Below, in pieces: positions 17,340-25,863 of a stretch of DNA of 64,000 nucleotides (positions are counted from its first letter, which is position 1; each line of letters starts with the position of its first letter). The DNA is taken from assembly GCF_021341665.1 (NCBI RefSeq), contig NZ_JAJTTH010000002.1, positions 124,001 through 188,000 on the forward strand. Direction: 5' to 3'. Position numbers and translations under genes: made by a program. Under the pieces are notes generated by a model. It had not been told where the DNA came from, searched no databases, and worked only from the letters and a program-made list of their open reading frames with translations. The DNA comes from Pseudomonas sp. Au-Pse12 (GTDB taxonomy: Bacteria > Pseudomonadota > Gammaproteobacteria > Pseudomonadales > Pseudomonadaceae).

Positions 17340-18854
17340 ATGGATACCCTGAGTTATCTGGGCCAGGGCTTCGGCGTGGCACTGACCCCTTACAACCTGG
17401 TCACCGCCCTGTCCGGCACCCTGATCGGCACCGTGGTCGGGCTGCTGCCGGGCCTGGGCCCGATCAACGGCGTGGCGCTGCTGATTCCCATCGCCTTCGC
17501 CCTGGGCCTGCCGCCGGAATCGGCGCTGATCCTGCTGGCCGCGGTGTACCTGGGCTGCGAATACGGCGGCCGCATCAGCTCGATCCTGCTGAACATTCCC
17601 GGTGAAGCCTCCACCGTGATGACCACCCTCGACGGCTACCCGATGGCGCGCAAGGGCCTGGCGGGCGTGGCCCTGTCGCTGTCGGCCTGGAGCTCGTTCA
17701 TCGGGGCCTTCATCGCCACCTGCGGCATGGTGCTGTTCGCCCCGCTGCTGGCCAAATGGGCGATCGCCTTCGGCCCGGCGGAATACTTCGTGCTGATGGT
17801 GTTCGCCATCGTCTGCCTCGGCGGCATGGCCGGCGACCGGCCGTTGAAGACCTTCATCGCTGCGCTGATCGGGCTGTTCCTGTCGGCGGTCGGCATCGAC
17901 GCCAACAGCGGCGTGTACCGTTTCACCGGGGACAACATCCACCTCACCGACGGCATCCAGTTCGTGGTGCTGGTGCTGGGCCTGTTCTCCATCAGCGAAA
18001 TTCTGTTGCTGCTGGAAAAGACCCATCGCGGCCAGGAAGCGGTGAAAGCCACCGGGCGCATGATGTTCAACTTCAAGGAAGCGGCCTCGGTGTTCGCGGT
18101 GAATATCCGCTGCGGCCTGCTGGGCTTCATCATGGGCGTGCTGCCCGGTGCCGGTGCGACCCTGGCCAGCGCCGTGGCCTACATGACCGAGAAACGCATC
18201 GCGGGCACCAGCGGCACTTTCGGTGAAGGCGACAAGCGTGGCCTGGCGGCGCCGGAAACCGCCATCGGCGCGTCGGCCTGCGGCGCCCTGGTGCCGATGC
18301 TGACCCTCGGCGTGCCCGGTTCCGGCACCACCGCGGTGATGATCGGCGCCCTGTCGCTGTACAACATCACCCCCGGCCCGCTGCTGTTCCAACAGCAGCC
18401 GGACATTGTCTGGGGCCTGATCGCCTCGCTGTTCATCGCCAACATCATGCTGGTGATCCTCAACATCCCGATGATCCGCCTCTTCACCCGCATCCTCGCG
18501 GTGCCGAACTGGGCCCTGGTGCCAGTGATCGCGATCATCACCGGGATCGGCGTCTACGCGGTGCACGCCACCACCTTCGACCTGTTCCTGATGGTCGGCA
18601 TCGGCATCTTCGGCTACATCCTGCGCAAGCTCGACTTTCCGCTGTCGCCAGTGCTGCTGGGCTTCATCCTCGGCGGCCTGATGGAGCAGAACCTGCGCCG
18701 GGCGCTGTCGATTTCCAACGGCGCCATGGAGATTCTCTGGTCGAGCCCGATCACCGTCGGGGTCTGGGTGCTGACCGTGATCATGCTGCTGATGCCGCTG
18801 CTGCGCATCTGGCGCAAGCGCGCGGCCCAGCAACGTGCCGTGGCCGATGTCTGA
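17340..18854 (+). CDS. tctA: Tripartite tricarboxylate transporter large permease TctA
   Basis: A 504-residue polytopic permease (about 11-12 helices) forming the transport channel. Conserved TctA motifs are visible: GLLPGLGPINGVALLIP, GCEYGGRISSILLNIPGEAS and ALVPMLTLGVPGSGTTAVMIGAL. The ATG is one base after the tctB stop and follows CTGGAG. The end overlaps the AbrB-like gene by 8 nt. Confidence 0.95.
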   Translation: MDTLSYLGQGFGVALTPYNLVTALSGTLIGTVVGLLPGLGPINGVALLIPIAFALGLPPESALILLAAVYLGCEYGGRISSILLNIPGEASTVMTTLDGYPMARKGLAGVALSLSAWSSFIGAFIATCGMVLFAPLLAKWAIAFGPAEYFVLMVFAIVCLGGMAGDRPLKTFIAALIGLFLSAVGIDANSGVYRFTGDNIHLTDGIQFVVLVLGLFSISEILLLLEKTHRGQEAVKATGRMMFNFKEAASVFAVNIRCGLLGFIMGVLPGAGATLASAVAYMTEKRIAGTSGTFGEGDKRGLAAPETAIGASACGALVPMLTLGVPGSGTTAVMIGALSLYNITPGPLLFQQQPDIVWGLIASLFIANIMLVILNIPMIRLFTRILAVPNWALVPVIAIITGIGVYAVHATTFDLFLMVGIGIFGYILRKLDFPLSPVLLGFILGGLMEQNLRRALSISNGAMEILWSSPITVGVWVLTVIMLLMPLLRIWRKRAAQQRAVADV

Positions 18855-19878
18855 ATCCACCTGGAAACAGTGGTGGGGCACGCCCCTGGTGGGTCTGGCT
18901 GGCGGTTACCTCGCCAGCCAGATCGGCTGGCCGCTGCCATGGATGGTCGGCTCGCTGCTGGCGATCATCCTGGTGCGCTGCCTGACACCCTGGCAATTGG
19001 CGGAAATCCCCGGCGGGCGCAAAGGCGGGCAATGGGTGGTGGGCATCGGCATCGGCCTGCACTTCACTCCGCAGGTGATGGAGCAGGTGCTGAGCCATTT
19101 CGGCCTGATCTTCTTCGGTGCCCTGGTCACCAGCCTGTCCAGTGTGGTCGGGGTCTGGCTGTTGCGGCGCACCGGCGAGGACCGCGCCACGGCGTTTTTC
19201 TCCAGCATGCCCGGCGGCTCCGGGGAGATGGTCAACCTCGGCGCCCGTAACGGTGCGGTGCTCAGCCGCGTGGCGGCCGGGCAGAGCCTGCGGGTACTGA
19301 CGGTGGTGCTCTGCGTACCGGCGGCGTTCAAGTACCTGTTGGGGGAAGGCACCCCGTCCCTGCACGCAAGCACCGTGGACTGGCCGTGGCTGGCCCTGCT
19401 GTTCCCGGCCGGAGCCCTGCTGGCCTGGCTCTGGCAACGCCTGCGCCAACCCAACCCCTGGCTGTTCGGGCCCTTGCTGCTCAGCGCGACGGCGAGCATC
19501 GCCTGGGACCTGCACATCGGCCTGCCCGACGGTGCCAGCCAGATGGGCCAGTGGCTGATCGGCAGTGGCCTGGGCTGTCACTTCAACCGGCAGTTCTTTC
19601 GTCGGGCGCCCTCGTTCATGGGGCGTACCCTGATCGGCACCGCCCTGACCATGCTGATGGCTGGCCTCGCGGCCCTGGGCCTGAGCGTGTTGACCCGCCT
19701 CGATCTGCGCTCGCTGACCCTGGGCATGATGCCCGGTGGTATTGCAGAGATGAGCCTGACCGCGGAGGTGCTGCAACTGTCGGTGCCCTTGGTCACGGCG
19801 ATGCAGGTGATGAGGTTGTTGTTCGTGCTGTTTCTCGCCGAGCCTTTGTTCCGCCACTGGAACAAAGGCCCTCTGTAA
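18847..19878 (+). CDS. AbrB family membrane protein
   Basis: A 343-residue protein with ten or more hydrophobic helices and two homologous halves; the repeated signature is FFSSMPGGSGEMVNLG in the first half and GMMPGGIAEMSLTAEV in the second. This is the AbrB/putative ammonia monooxygenase (COG3180) family; the monooxygenase name has no support and the proteins are probably transporters or regulators. It overlaps the tctA stop (ATGTCTGA), so it is the last gene of the tricarboxylate operon and may assist uptake or export of a related acid. Confidence 0.85.
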   Translation: MSESTWKQWWGTPLVGLAGGYLASQIGWPLPWMVGSLLAIILVRCLTPWQLAEIPGGRKGGQWVVGIGIGLHFTPQVMEQVLSHFGLIFFGALVTSLSSVVGVWLLRRTGEDRATAFFSSMPGGSGEMVNLGARNGAVLSRVAAGQSLRVLTVVLCVPAAFKYLLGEGTPSLHASTVDWPWLALLFPAGALLAWLWQRLRQPNPWLFGPLLLSATASIAWDLHIGLPDGASQMGQWLIGSGLGCHFNRQFFRRAPSFMGRTLIGTALTMLMAGLAALGLSVLTRLDLRSLTLGMMPGGIAEMSLTAEVLQLSVPLVTAMQVMRLLFVLFLAEPLFRHWNKGPL

Positions 19879-19895
19879 CGGCTATAGGCTTGGCC

Positions 19896-20594
19896 TTACA
19901 ACGCTGGCAGGCGCCACTCGATGGGCGTTTCGCCATTTTGCTCGAGGTACTTGTTGGTGCGGCTGAAGTGCCCGCAGCCGAGGAAGCCGCGATAGGCCGA
20001 CAACGGCGAGGGGTGCACCGAGGTCAGCACCAGGTGCTTGGTGGCGTCGATCAGCTTCTGCTTGCTCTGGGCATGGGCGCCCCACAGCAGGAACACCAAG
20101 TGTGGCTGGTGCTCGCTGACCACTTCGATGATCCGGTCGGTGAAGAACTGCCAGCCCTTGCCCGCGTGGGAGGCGGCGTTGGCCCGCTCCACGGTCATGG
20201 TGGTGTTGAGCATCAGCACCCCTTGGTCGGCCCAGCTTTGCAGGTAGCCGTGGTTGGGGATGTCGATGTTCAGGTCGCGCTTGAGCTCTTTATAGATGTT
20301 CACCAGCGACGGTGGTGCCGGCACCCCGGGCTGCACCGAGAAGCACAAGCCGTGGGCCTGGCCCGGCCCGTGGTACGGGTCCTGGCCGAGGATCACCACC
20401 TTGACCTTGTCCAGTGGCGTCGAGTTCAGGGCGTTGAAGATCATCGGTCCCGGCGGGTAGATTTCCTTGCCGGCGGCATGTTCCTGGCGCAGGAATTCCC
20501 GCAGTTCGCTCATGTAGGGCTGATCGAATTCGGCACGCAGGGCCTCCTTCCAGCTCGGTTCGAGTTTGATACGATCGTCAGCAGTCATGGCCAT
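19896..20594 (-). CDS. ung: Uracil-DNA glycosylase Ung
   Basis: Removes uracil from DNA at the start of base-excision repair. At 232 residues it is full length for family 1. The water-activating loop [18 protein letters not shown], with catalytic Asp, and the Leu-intercalation loop [13 protein letters not shown], with catalytic His, are intact. Two possible ATG starts lie two codons apart; the second gives [13 protein letters not shown], closer to the P. aeruginosa protein. Confidence 0.96.
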   Translation of the reverse strand: MAMTADDRIKLEPSWKEALRAEFDQPYMSELREFLRQEHAAGKEIYPPGPMIFNALNSTPLDKVKVVILGQDPYHGPGQAHGLCFSVQPGVPAPPSLVNIYKELKRDLNIDIPNHGYLQSWADQGVLMLNTTMTVERANAASHAGKGWQFFTDRIIEVVSEHQPHLVFLLWGAHAQSKQKLIDATKHLVLTSVHPSPLSAYRGFLGCGHFSRTNKYLEQNGETPIEWRLPAL

Positions 20595-20720
20595 GCCCGT
20601 GAAAAAACAATGGCCGCACCCTAGGAAAGCCGACTTCGCTTGTCAATTGATCTGACACAGAACCGGCACTTTCCCTTACAGCGATCATACTGACCGCTGA
20701 AGATTCCCATCGAGGTCACG

Positions 20721-21833
20721 ATGAACCTGCACGTCGAAGAACTCACCGGCACCGATGGCGCACGCATTGCCATTGCCACCCTGGACGCCGAGAAATCCCT
20801 CAATGCCCTGTCGCTGCCGATGATCCAGCAGTTGAGCGAACGCCTCGACGCCTGGGCCAAGGACCCGCAGGTGGTCTGCGTGCTGCTGCGCGGCAACGGC
20901 GCCAAGGCCTTCTGCGCCGGCGGCGAAGTGCGCAGCCTGGCCCAGGCGTGTCTCGACCACCCGGGCGAAGTGCCCGCCTTGGCCGGGCATTTTTTTGCCG
21001 CCGAATACCGCCTCGACTATCGCCTGCACACCTACCCCAAGCCGCTGATCTGCTGGGGCCATGGCTATGTGCTGGGCGGTGGCATGGGGCTGCTGCAGGG
21101 GGCCAGCATTCGTATCGTCACCCCCAGCAGCCGCCTGGCGATGCCGGAAATCAGCATCGGCCTGTACCCCGACGTGGGCGCCAGTTGGTTCCTCGCGCGG
21201 ATGCCCGGCAAGCTCGGGCTGTTCCTCGGGCTGACCGGCGCCCATATGAACGGCCGCGACGCCCTGGACCTGAACCTCGCCGATCGCTTCCTGCTGGATG
21301 AACAGCAAGAGGCGCTGATCGAGGGCTTGCTGCAGCTGAACTGGCAGGAACAGACCCCAAGGCAGCTCAACAGCCTGCTCAAGGCCTTGCAGCACGAAGC
21401 ATTGGCACAGTTGCCGCAAGCCCAGTGGCTGCCGCGTCGGCCACAGATCGACGAATGGCTGGATGTCAGTGACGTGGCCTGCGCCTGGCGCGCTATCAGC
21501 GCGTTGCAGAACCACAACGACGCCCTCTTCAGCCGCGCGGCCAAGACCCTCACTGAAGGCTGCCCGCTGACCGCGCACCTGGTCTGGGAACAGATCCGCC
21601 GTGCCCGCTACCAGTCCCTGGCCGAAGTGTTCCAGATGGAATACACCCTGAGCCTGAACTGCTGCCGGCATCCGGAATTCGCCGAAGGCGTGCGCGCGCG
21701 GCTGATCGACAAGGATCATCAGCCGCATTGGCATTGGCCGGATATCGGCGCCGTGCCCGAGGCCGTGGTCGAGGCGCACTTCCACAAGGCCTGGGAAGGC
21801 CGCCACCCCCTGGCAGACCTGACGGACTACTAG
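20721..21833 (+). CDS. Enoyl-CoA hydratase/isomerase family protein, 3-hydroxyisobutyryl-CoA hydrolase type
   Basis: A 370-residue crotonase-fold protein with the C-terminal extension typical of HIBYL-CoA hydrolases. Oxyanion-hole and active-site segments are AFCAGGEVRSLA, YPKPLICWGHGYVLGGGMGL and MPEISIGLYPDVGASWFLA; the last is the hydrolase signature carrying the catalytic Glu and Asp. It would release 3-hydroxyisobutyrate (valine catabolism) or hydrolyse another 3-hydroxyacyl-CoA. No valine-degradation genes are adjacent, so the substrate is open. Confidence 0.85.
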   Translation: MNLHVEELTGTDGARIAIATLDAEKSLNALSLPMIQQLSERLDAWAKDPQVVCVLLRGNGAKAFCAGGEVRSLAQACLDHPGEVPALAGHFFAAEYRLDYRLHTYPKPLICWGHGYVLGGGMGLLQGASIRIVTPSSRLAMPEISIGLYPDVGASWFLARMPGKLGLFLGLTGAHMNGRDALDLNLADRFLLDEQQEALIEGLLQLNWQEQTPRQLNSLLKALQHEALAQLPQAQWLPRRPQIDEWLDVSDVACAWRAISALQNHNDALFSRAAKTLTEGCPLTAHLVWEQIRRARYQSLAEVFQMEYTLSLNCCRHPEFAEGVRARLIDKDHQPHWHWPDIGAVPEAVVEAHFHKAWEGRHPLADLTDY

Positions 21834-21838
21834 GTCGT

Positions 21839-21867
21839 CACAGGCTGCGGGCTACCCGCAGCCTGTG
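21839..21867. terminator. Perfect 13-bp hairpin between convergent genes
   Basis: CACAGGCTGCGGG and CCCGCAGCCTGTG flank a 3-nt CTA loop just after the stop of the hydrolase-like gene. It has no clear T tract but is strong and lies between two converging genes. Confidence 0.65.
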
Positions 21868-21899
21868 GCAATGGCGCCAGGGCGCAGATCAATGCCGGC

Positions 21900-22295
21900 T
21901 CAATGACCGCGGCCACCTCGGCCACGGTCACCACGTCCGTGATCGCCGCGATCGTGATTGTCACGCCCACCGTGGCCCCCCCAATCCTGATTGCCCCAGT
22001 TGTTCGGCCGGTTATGCCCGCCCCAGCCCTGGTGCGGATAAGGCCGGTATTCCACACGCGGCGCCTGGTAATAGCGCGGAGCCGCCGGGTAGTAGCGCGG
22101 CGCGAGTTGGTAGTAGCGCGGCGAATAGTAGCTGCGGCCGGTTGAATAGTAGGAAGACCCGCCACCGTAGTAGTAGGCCGGTGCGGGAGCGCTGTAGACC
22201 TCCGAGCTGTAGTAACCGGAGCCTCCCTCGTAATAAGGGACGCACGCAGAAAGACTCAAACCCAGCACGGCAAGCAGTAGAAGTCGACGATACAT
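21900..22295 (-). CDS. Tyr/Gly-rich lipoprotein
   Basis: A 131-residue predicted lipoprotein: signal helix MYRRLLLLAVLGLSLSAC with lipobox LSAC, then VPYYEGG and a low-complexity Tyr/Ser/Pro region that changes into Gly/His/Asp/Arg repeats (GGRDNHDRGDHGRG). No catalytic domain is visible. A shorter paralogue lies immediately upstream with nearly the same signal peptide. Function unknown; surface or envelope location is inferred from the lipobox. Confidence 0.75.
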   Translation of the reverse strand: MYRRLLLLAVLGLSLSACVPYYEGGSGYYSSEVYSAPAPAYYYGGGSSYYSTGRSYYSPRYYQLAPRYYPAAPRYYQAPRVEYRPYPHQGWGGHNRPNNWGNQDWGGHGGRDNHDRGDHGRGDRGRGGRGH

Positions 22296-22324
22296 GGCGG
22301 CCTCCTGGACCGCGAAGAAGCCAC

Positions 22325-22339
22325 GCCAGCGACGCTGGC
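22325..22339 (-). promoter_or_regulatory. Conserved leader palindrome, lipoprotein copy 1
   Basis: GCCAGCGACGCTGGC is a 7+1+7 palindrome starting 30 nt before the ATG. The same element lies at the same distance before the paralogous gene, so the leader was duplicated with the gene or is kept for regulation. Confidence 0.45.
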
Positions 22340-22465
22340 AGGCGGCAATCAGCAACAGGCTGACTGACGAAATATCTGACCGCGAAAAGCGCTTCTGGTG
22401 CGATTTGCGCAACAACTTGATACAAGTCCTGGCGGCGTCATTTCCCGCCGTTTTCCACGCCCATG

Positions 22466-22497
22466 AAAAAGCGCTGCCTCAGGCAAAGGCAGCGCTG
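22466..22497 (-). terminator. Intrinsic terminator of the upstream lipoprotein gene
   Basis: On the minus strand AGCGCTGCCT and AGGCAGCGCT form a 10-bp stem around a 7-nt loop and are followed by five T residues. It follows the second lipoprotein gene by about 75 nt, so the two paralogues have separate transcripts. Confidence 0.85.
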
Positions 22498-22569
22498 TGG
22501 ACAACGACTCTCGACCCTTGGCCTCTTGTCATTCGAGGCGGTGGCCTGTTGTAGCTGTCTGCTTACCGA

Positions 22570-22806
22570 CTAGTGGTGCCAGCGCCGATAACCGCCGTGG
22601 TAGTGCGGCGCGTACCCCCCGTGATAGTAGGGCCGGTAATAGTAGTGAGGCGCGTATACACCTCCGTAGTAGGGGTAGCCACCGTAGTAATAGGGAGCCG
22701 GAACCGTATACACGTCAGTGCCGTAATACCCCGGCTCGACGTAATAAGGTACGCAGGCGGACAGGCTCAAACCCAGCACAACACCGAGCAAGATTCGACG
22801 GAACAT
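22570..22806 (-). CDS. Tyr-rich lipoprotein, paralogue
   Basis: A 78-residue predicted lipoprotein with signal MFRRILLGVVLGLSLSAC and lipobox LSAC, then a Tyr/Gly/Pro/His region (YYYGGYPYYGGVYAPHYYYRP). It shares the signal peptide, the CVPYY start of the mature part and the 5' leader with the longer lipoprotein downstream, so it is a tandem duplicate. Function unknown. The ATG follows GGGAGGCCGCC. Confidence 0.75.
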   Translation of the reverse strand: MFRRILLGVVLGLSLSACVPYYVEPGYYGTDVYTVPAPYYYGGYPYYGGVYAPHYYYRPYYHGGYAPHYHGGYRRWHH

Positions 22807-23119
22807 GGCGGCCTCCCGGACCGCTTGCAGGCCGTGCCAGCGACGCTGGACGGCGCCAGCCGAAACGGCATGACTGGCATAGCATGAGACCGTAAAAACC
22901 CCTGGCGGTGCGCCGTGCAGCAGCGCCCCGAACACTTCGCCGACCAGTGGCGGGCCGCGTTCAGGCCGCCTCGCAGGCCCCGGTTGCAACGGGCCTCGTC
23001 CGAGCCAGCCAGCGCCTCGGGAACGTATCGAAATCGAGACAATTCAAGCGCGTGATGAACGAGTTATTTGCGCGCCGTGCCACTAGAATGCGTCATCGGG
23101 CCACTATCACGGAATCGCC
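22807..23119. other. Divergent intergenic region upstream of lipoprotein and cyclase
   Basis: A 313-bp spacer. It holds the second copy of the leader palindrome (GCCAGCGACGCTGG, 22836-22849), 30 nt before the lipoprotein start. I see no gene and no clear promoter in the rest. Confidence 0.5.
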
Positions 23120-24607
23120 ATGCCCCTTCGCTCTCCCCTGTACTCCCAGCGTTCGCTGGTACTGGTCCTGATCGCCCTGTTGGGCAGCGGCTTTCTCGCC
23201 ACCTCGCTGATCAGCTACTTCGCCTCGCGAGACTCGATCCGCGACAACATCGTCAACACCGAACTGCCCCTGACCTCCGACACCGTGTATTCGGAAATCC
23301 AGAAGGACCTGGTGCGGCCGGTGCTGATCTCCTCGATGATGGCCCGCGACACCTTCATGCGTGACTGGGTGGTGGCCGGCGAGCGCGACCCCAGCCAGAT
23401 GACCCGCTACCTCAACGAGGTCATGACCCACTACGACGCCTACACCGCGTTCTTCGTCTCCAATACCAGCCTCACCTACTACCAGGCCAAGGGCGTGCTG
23501 AAGAAGGTCAAGGTCGATGAGCCGCGGGACGCCTGGTACTTTCGCGTGCGCGACATGGCCACGCCCTATGAAATCAATGTCGACCCAGACCTGGCCAACC
23601 AGGACAAGCTGACGTTCTTCATCAACTACAAGGTCTACGACTACCAGGACCGTTTCATCGGCGCCGCCGGGGTCGGCCTGACCGTGGACGCGGTGATCAA
23701 GCTGATCGACAAGTACCAGCAGCGTTACCAGCGCAGCGTGTACTTCGTCGACACCTTCGGCCGCATCGTTCTCACCGGCGCCGACGGTGGCCCCCAGGGG
23801 GCCCGCAGCGGCCAGTCCCTGCATGACCTGGCAAGCCTCAAGGAACTGATGACCCAACTGCCCAAGCCCCACAGCGGCCGCTATGAATACAGCTCCCAGG
23901 GCCAGGGGCACTTCCTCAATGTGCGTTTCATTCCCGAGCTGAACTGGTACCTGTTCGTCGACAAGCGCGAAGACGGCGCCCTCAACAGCATCCGCCAGTC
24001 GCTGTACCTGAACCTGCTGATCTGCCTGGTGATCACCGCCATCGTGCTGGTCCTGCTCAGCGCCGTGGTGCGGCGCTATCAACGCAAGATCGAAGCCCAG
24101 GCCACCCTCGACAGCCTGACCCAACTGCCCAACCGGCGAGGTTTCGACCTGCTGGCGGCCCAGGCCCTGCAAGAGGCCTGGCGCGACCTGACACCGCTGT
24201 GCGCCATGCTGCTGGACCTGGACCACTTCAAGCGCCTCAACGACACCTATGGCCACATGGCCGGGGACCAGGTGCTCCGCGGATTCGCCCGGGACCTGCA
24301 GGGCTGCCTGCGCCAGTCCGATATCGTCTGCCGCTGGGGCGGCGAGGAGTTCATCGTCCTGCTCAAGAACACCGACAGCAAGGCCGCCCTGGGCATCGCC
24401 GAGAAGATCCGCCTGCTCACCGAACAGCAGCGCTATCCCTATGAAGGGCAGCCGCTGCAACTGACCGTCAGCATCGGCTTGACCAGCCTGCAAGCTCAGG
24501 ACACCCTGCACAGCCTGTTGTCCCGTGCCGACCACGCGATGTACCGTGCCAAACACACCGGACGCAACCGAACCTGCGTGGAAATGCCTTACTCCTGCCA
24601 TGAATGA
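23120..24607 (+). CDS. Membrane-anchored diguanylate cyclase with periplasmic sensor
   Basis: A 495-residue c-di-GMP synthase. An N-terminal helix (VLVLIALLGSGFLATSLISYF) and a second helix near residues 295-318 (LLICLVITAIVLVLLSAVV) enclose a periplasmic Cache-like sensor domain with YSEIQKDLVRPVLISSMMARD. The cytoplasmic GGDEF domain carries GGEEF at residues 407-411 and an I-site RQSD five residues before it, so it is probably active and product-inhibited. The last 8 nt overlap the CWC gene. Confidence 0.9.
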   Translation: MPLRSPLYSQRSLVLVLIALLGSGFLATSLISYFASRDSIRDNIVNTELPLTSDTVYSEIQKDLVRPVLISSMMARDTFMRDWVVAGERDPSQMTRYLNEVMTHYDAYTAFFVSNTSLTYYQAKGVLKKVKVDEPRDAWYFRVRDMATPYEINVDPDLANQDKLTFFINYKVYDYQDRFIGAAGVGLTVDAVIKLIDKYQQRYQRSVYFVDTFGRIVLTGADGGPQGARSGQSLHDLASLKELMTQLPKPHSGRYEYSSQGQGHFLNVRFIPELNWYLFVDKREDGALNSIRQSLYLNLLICLVITAIVLVLLSAVVRRYQRKIEAQATLDSLTQLPNRRGFDLLAAQALQEAWRDLTPLCAMLLDLDHFKRLNDTYGHMAGDQVLRGFARDLQGCLRQSDIVCRWGGEEFIVLLKNTDSKAALGIAEKIRLLTEQQRYPYEGQPLQLTVSIGLTSLQAQDTLHSLLSRADHAMYRAKHTGRNRTCVEMPYSCHE

Positions 24608-24818
24608 ACCTGACCTGTGCCCGGCCTGCGGTGCCCGCAACGACTGCACCCTGGCCGACCCGCGCACTGCGGACCACGCCTGCTGGTGCTACAGCGTGAG
24701 CATCGACCCGGCCATCATCGAGGCCCTGCCGCCCCAGCTGCGCGACCGTGCCTGCCTGTGCCCGCGCTGCGCCGGGGTCGAGGCGCAGCTGCGCGCCGGT
24801 ACCCTGCCCCGCTCCTGA
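24600..24818 (+). CDS. Cysteine-rich CWC family protein
   Basis: A 72-residue protein with nine Cys residues arranged as CPACGARNDC, CWC and CLCPRCAG, the pattern of the CWC family, probably binding zinc. Function unknown. It starts inside the end of the diguanylate cyclase gene (ATGAATGA), so translation is likely coupled, and it sits 29 nt before rsuA. P. aeruginosa and other species often place a CWC gene next to a pseudouridine synthase. Confidence 0.85.
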   Translation: MNEPDLCPACGARNDCTLADPRTADHACWCYSVSIDPAIIEALPPQLRDRACLCPRCAGVEAQLRAGTLPRS

Positions 24819-24847
24819 AACCCGCCCACTGCCTGCGATCCCCCGCC

Positions 24848-25540
24848 ATGCGCCTTGACCGTTTCCTCAGCAACCTGCCGCGCTTCAACCGCCAACAGGT
24901 GCGCCTGCTGCTGGTGCAGCGACGCGTCCGCATCGACGGTCAGCCCGTCAGCGATCCCCGGGCCGAGGTCCGCGAGTTCAGTCGGGTGGAGCTGGATGAA
25001 GAAGTGCTGCAGGCCGGCAAGCCGGCGCGCTATTTCATGCTGCACAAGCCCATGGGGTGCGTCAGTGCCACCCGTGATCCCGAGCACCGGACCGTTCTGG
25101 AGCTGATCCACGAGCCGGACCCGCAGGACCTGCATATCGCCGGGCGCCTGGACTACAACACCACCGGGCTGATGCTGATCACCAACGACGGCAACTGGTC
25201 GCGACGCCTGACCCAGCCGCAGACCAAACTGCCCAAGCTCTATTACGTGGAAACCGAAGACGAGATGACTCCCGAGTACATCCAGACCTTCGCCGAGGGC
25301 TTGTACTTCGCCTTCGAGGACCTCACCACCCTGCCCGCGCAGTTGCAGATCCTCGGCCCGCGCTGCGCTCGGCTGAGCATCGTTGAAGGGCGCTATCACC
25401 AGGTCAAACGGATGTTCGGCCACTTCAACAACAAGGTGTTGCGCCTGCACCGCGAACGCATGGGACCGCTGGTGCTGGACGAACGGCTGGCCCCCGGCGA
25501 GTACCGCCCCCTGAGCGCCGACGAAATCCGCCTGATCTGA
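24848..25540 (+). CDS. rsuA: 16S rRNA pseudouridine(516) synthase RsuA
   Basis: A 230-residue RsuA-type pseudouridine synthase. The N-terminal S4-like domain starts MRLDRFLSNLPRFNRQQVRLLL. The catalytic Asp is in GRLDYNTTGLMLITNDG and the family motif EGRYHQVKRMF is intact. Length and the C-terminal LAPGEYRPLSADEI agree with E. coli RsuA. The longer frame upstream only overlaps the CWC gene. It could instead be an RluE-like enzyme, but the S4 domain and length favour RsuA. Confidence 0.88.
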   Translation: MRLDRFLSNLPRFNRQQVRLLLVQRRVRIDGQPVSDPRAEVREFSRVELDEEVLQAGKPARYFMLHKPMGCVSATRDPEHRTVLELIHEPDPQDLHIAGRLDYNTTGLMLITNDGNWSRRLTQPQTKLPKLYYVETEDEMTPEYIQTFAEGLYFAFEDLTTLPAQLQILGPRCARLSIVEGRYHQVKRMFGHFNNKVLRLHRERMGPLVLDERLAPGEYRPLSADEIRLI

Positions 25541-25863
25541 AGCTCGCCCTGCCCGGACGACCGCTGAGCAGAAGCTGTCGAACAATTTGCCCAATCGACT
25601 TGCAGGTTGCCGATTGCCCTGCTTGAATCAGTCCGTCGGCCGAATTGTGACCGATGAGTCACGAACATACATCTAAGAAACCTTTTGCCGGCCTGAGCCC
25701 TGCCTGCTCTGCATTTCCCCGGTAAATCGCCCGCCTATAACAATACCCGTCGACCTGCATTACCGGATCGACATGGGCTCCAATTCCAGGCGTATGCCTA
25801 CCTGTCACATTGCCCGTGCACACTCAAGTTGCGCGCATACCCGCTTGCCAGGAGTCTTATGAC
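25541..25863. other. Intergenic region upstream of phaG
   Basis: A 323-bp region without a gene. It holds a GTGAC-N6-GTCAC inverted repeat at 25647-25662 and a GG-N10-GC pair at 25690-25703 that loosely fits a sigma-54 -24/-12 promoter. Confidence 0.45.
25690..25703 (+). promoter_or_regulatory. Weak sigma-54-like element upstream of phaG
   Basis: CGGCCTGAGCCCTGCC has the invariant GG and GC exactly 10 nt apart, with the conserved C and TGC of TGGCAC-N5-TTGC only partly met. phaG expression is known to respond to nitrogen status in P. putida, which makes the match worth noting; chance is possible in GC-rich DNA. Confidence 0.25.

Noticed and set aside
17289..18881. A 530-codon minus-strand frame opposite tctA
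   Set aside because: Low-complexity His/Gln/Asp-rich translation typical of antisense to a GC-rich membrane protein gene.
22590..22730. Short regularly repeated units resembling a small CRISPR or microsatellite
   Set aside because: The repetition comes from Tyr/Gly/Pro codons inside a lipoprotein gene; there are no equal spacers and no cas genes.
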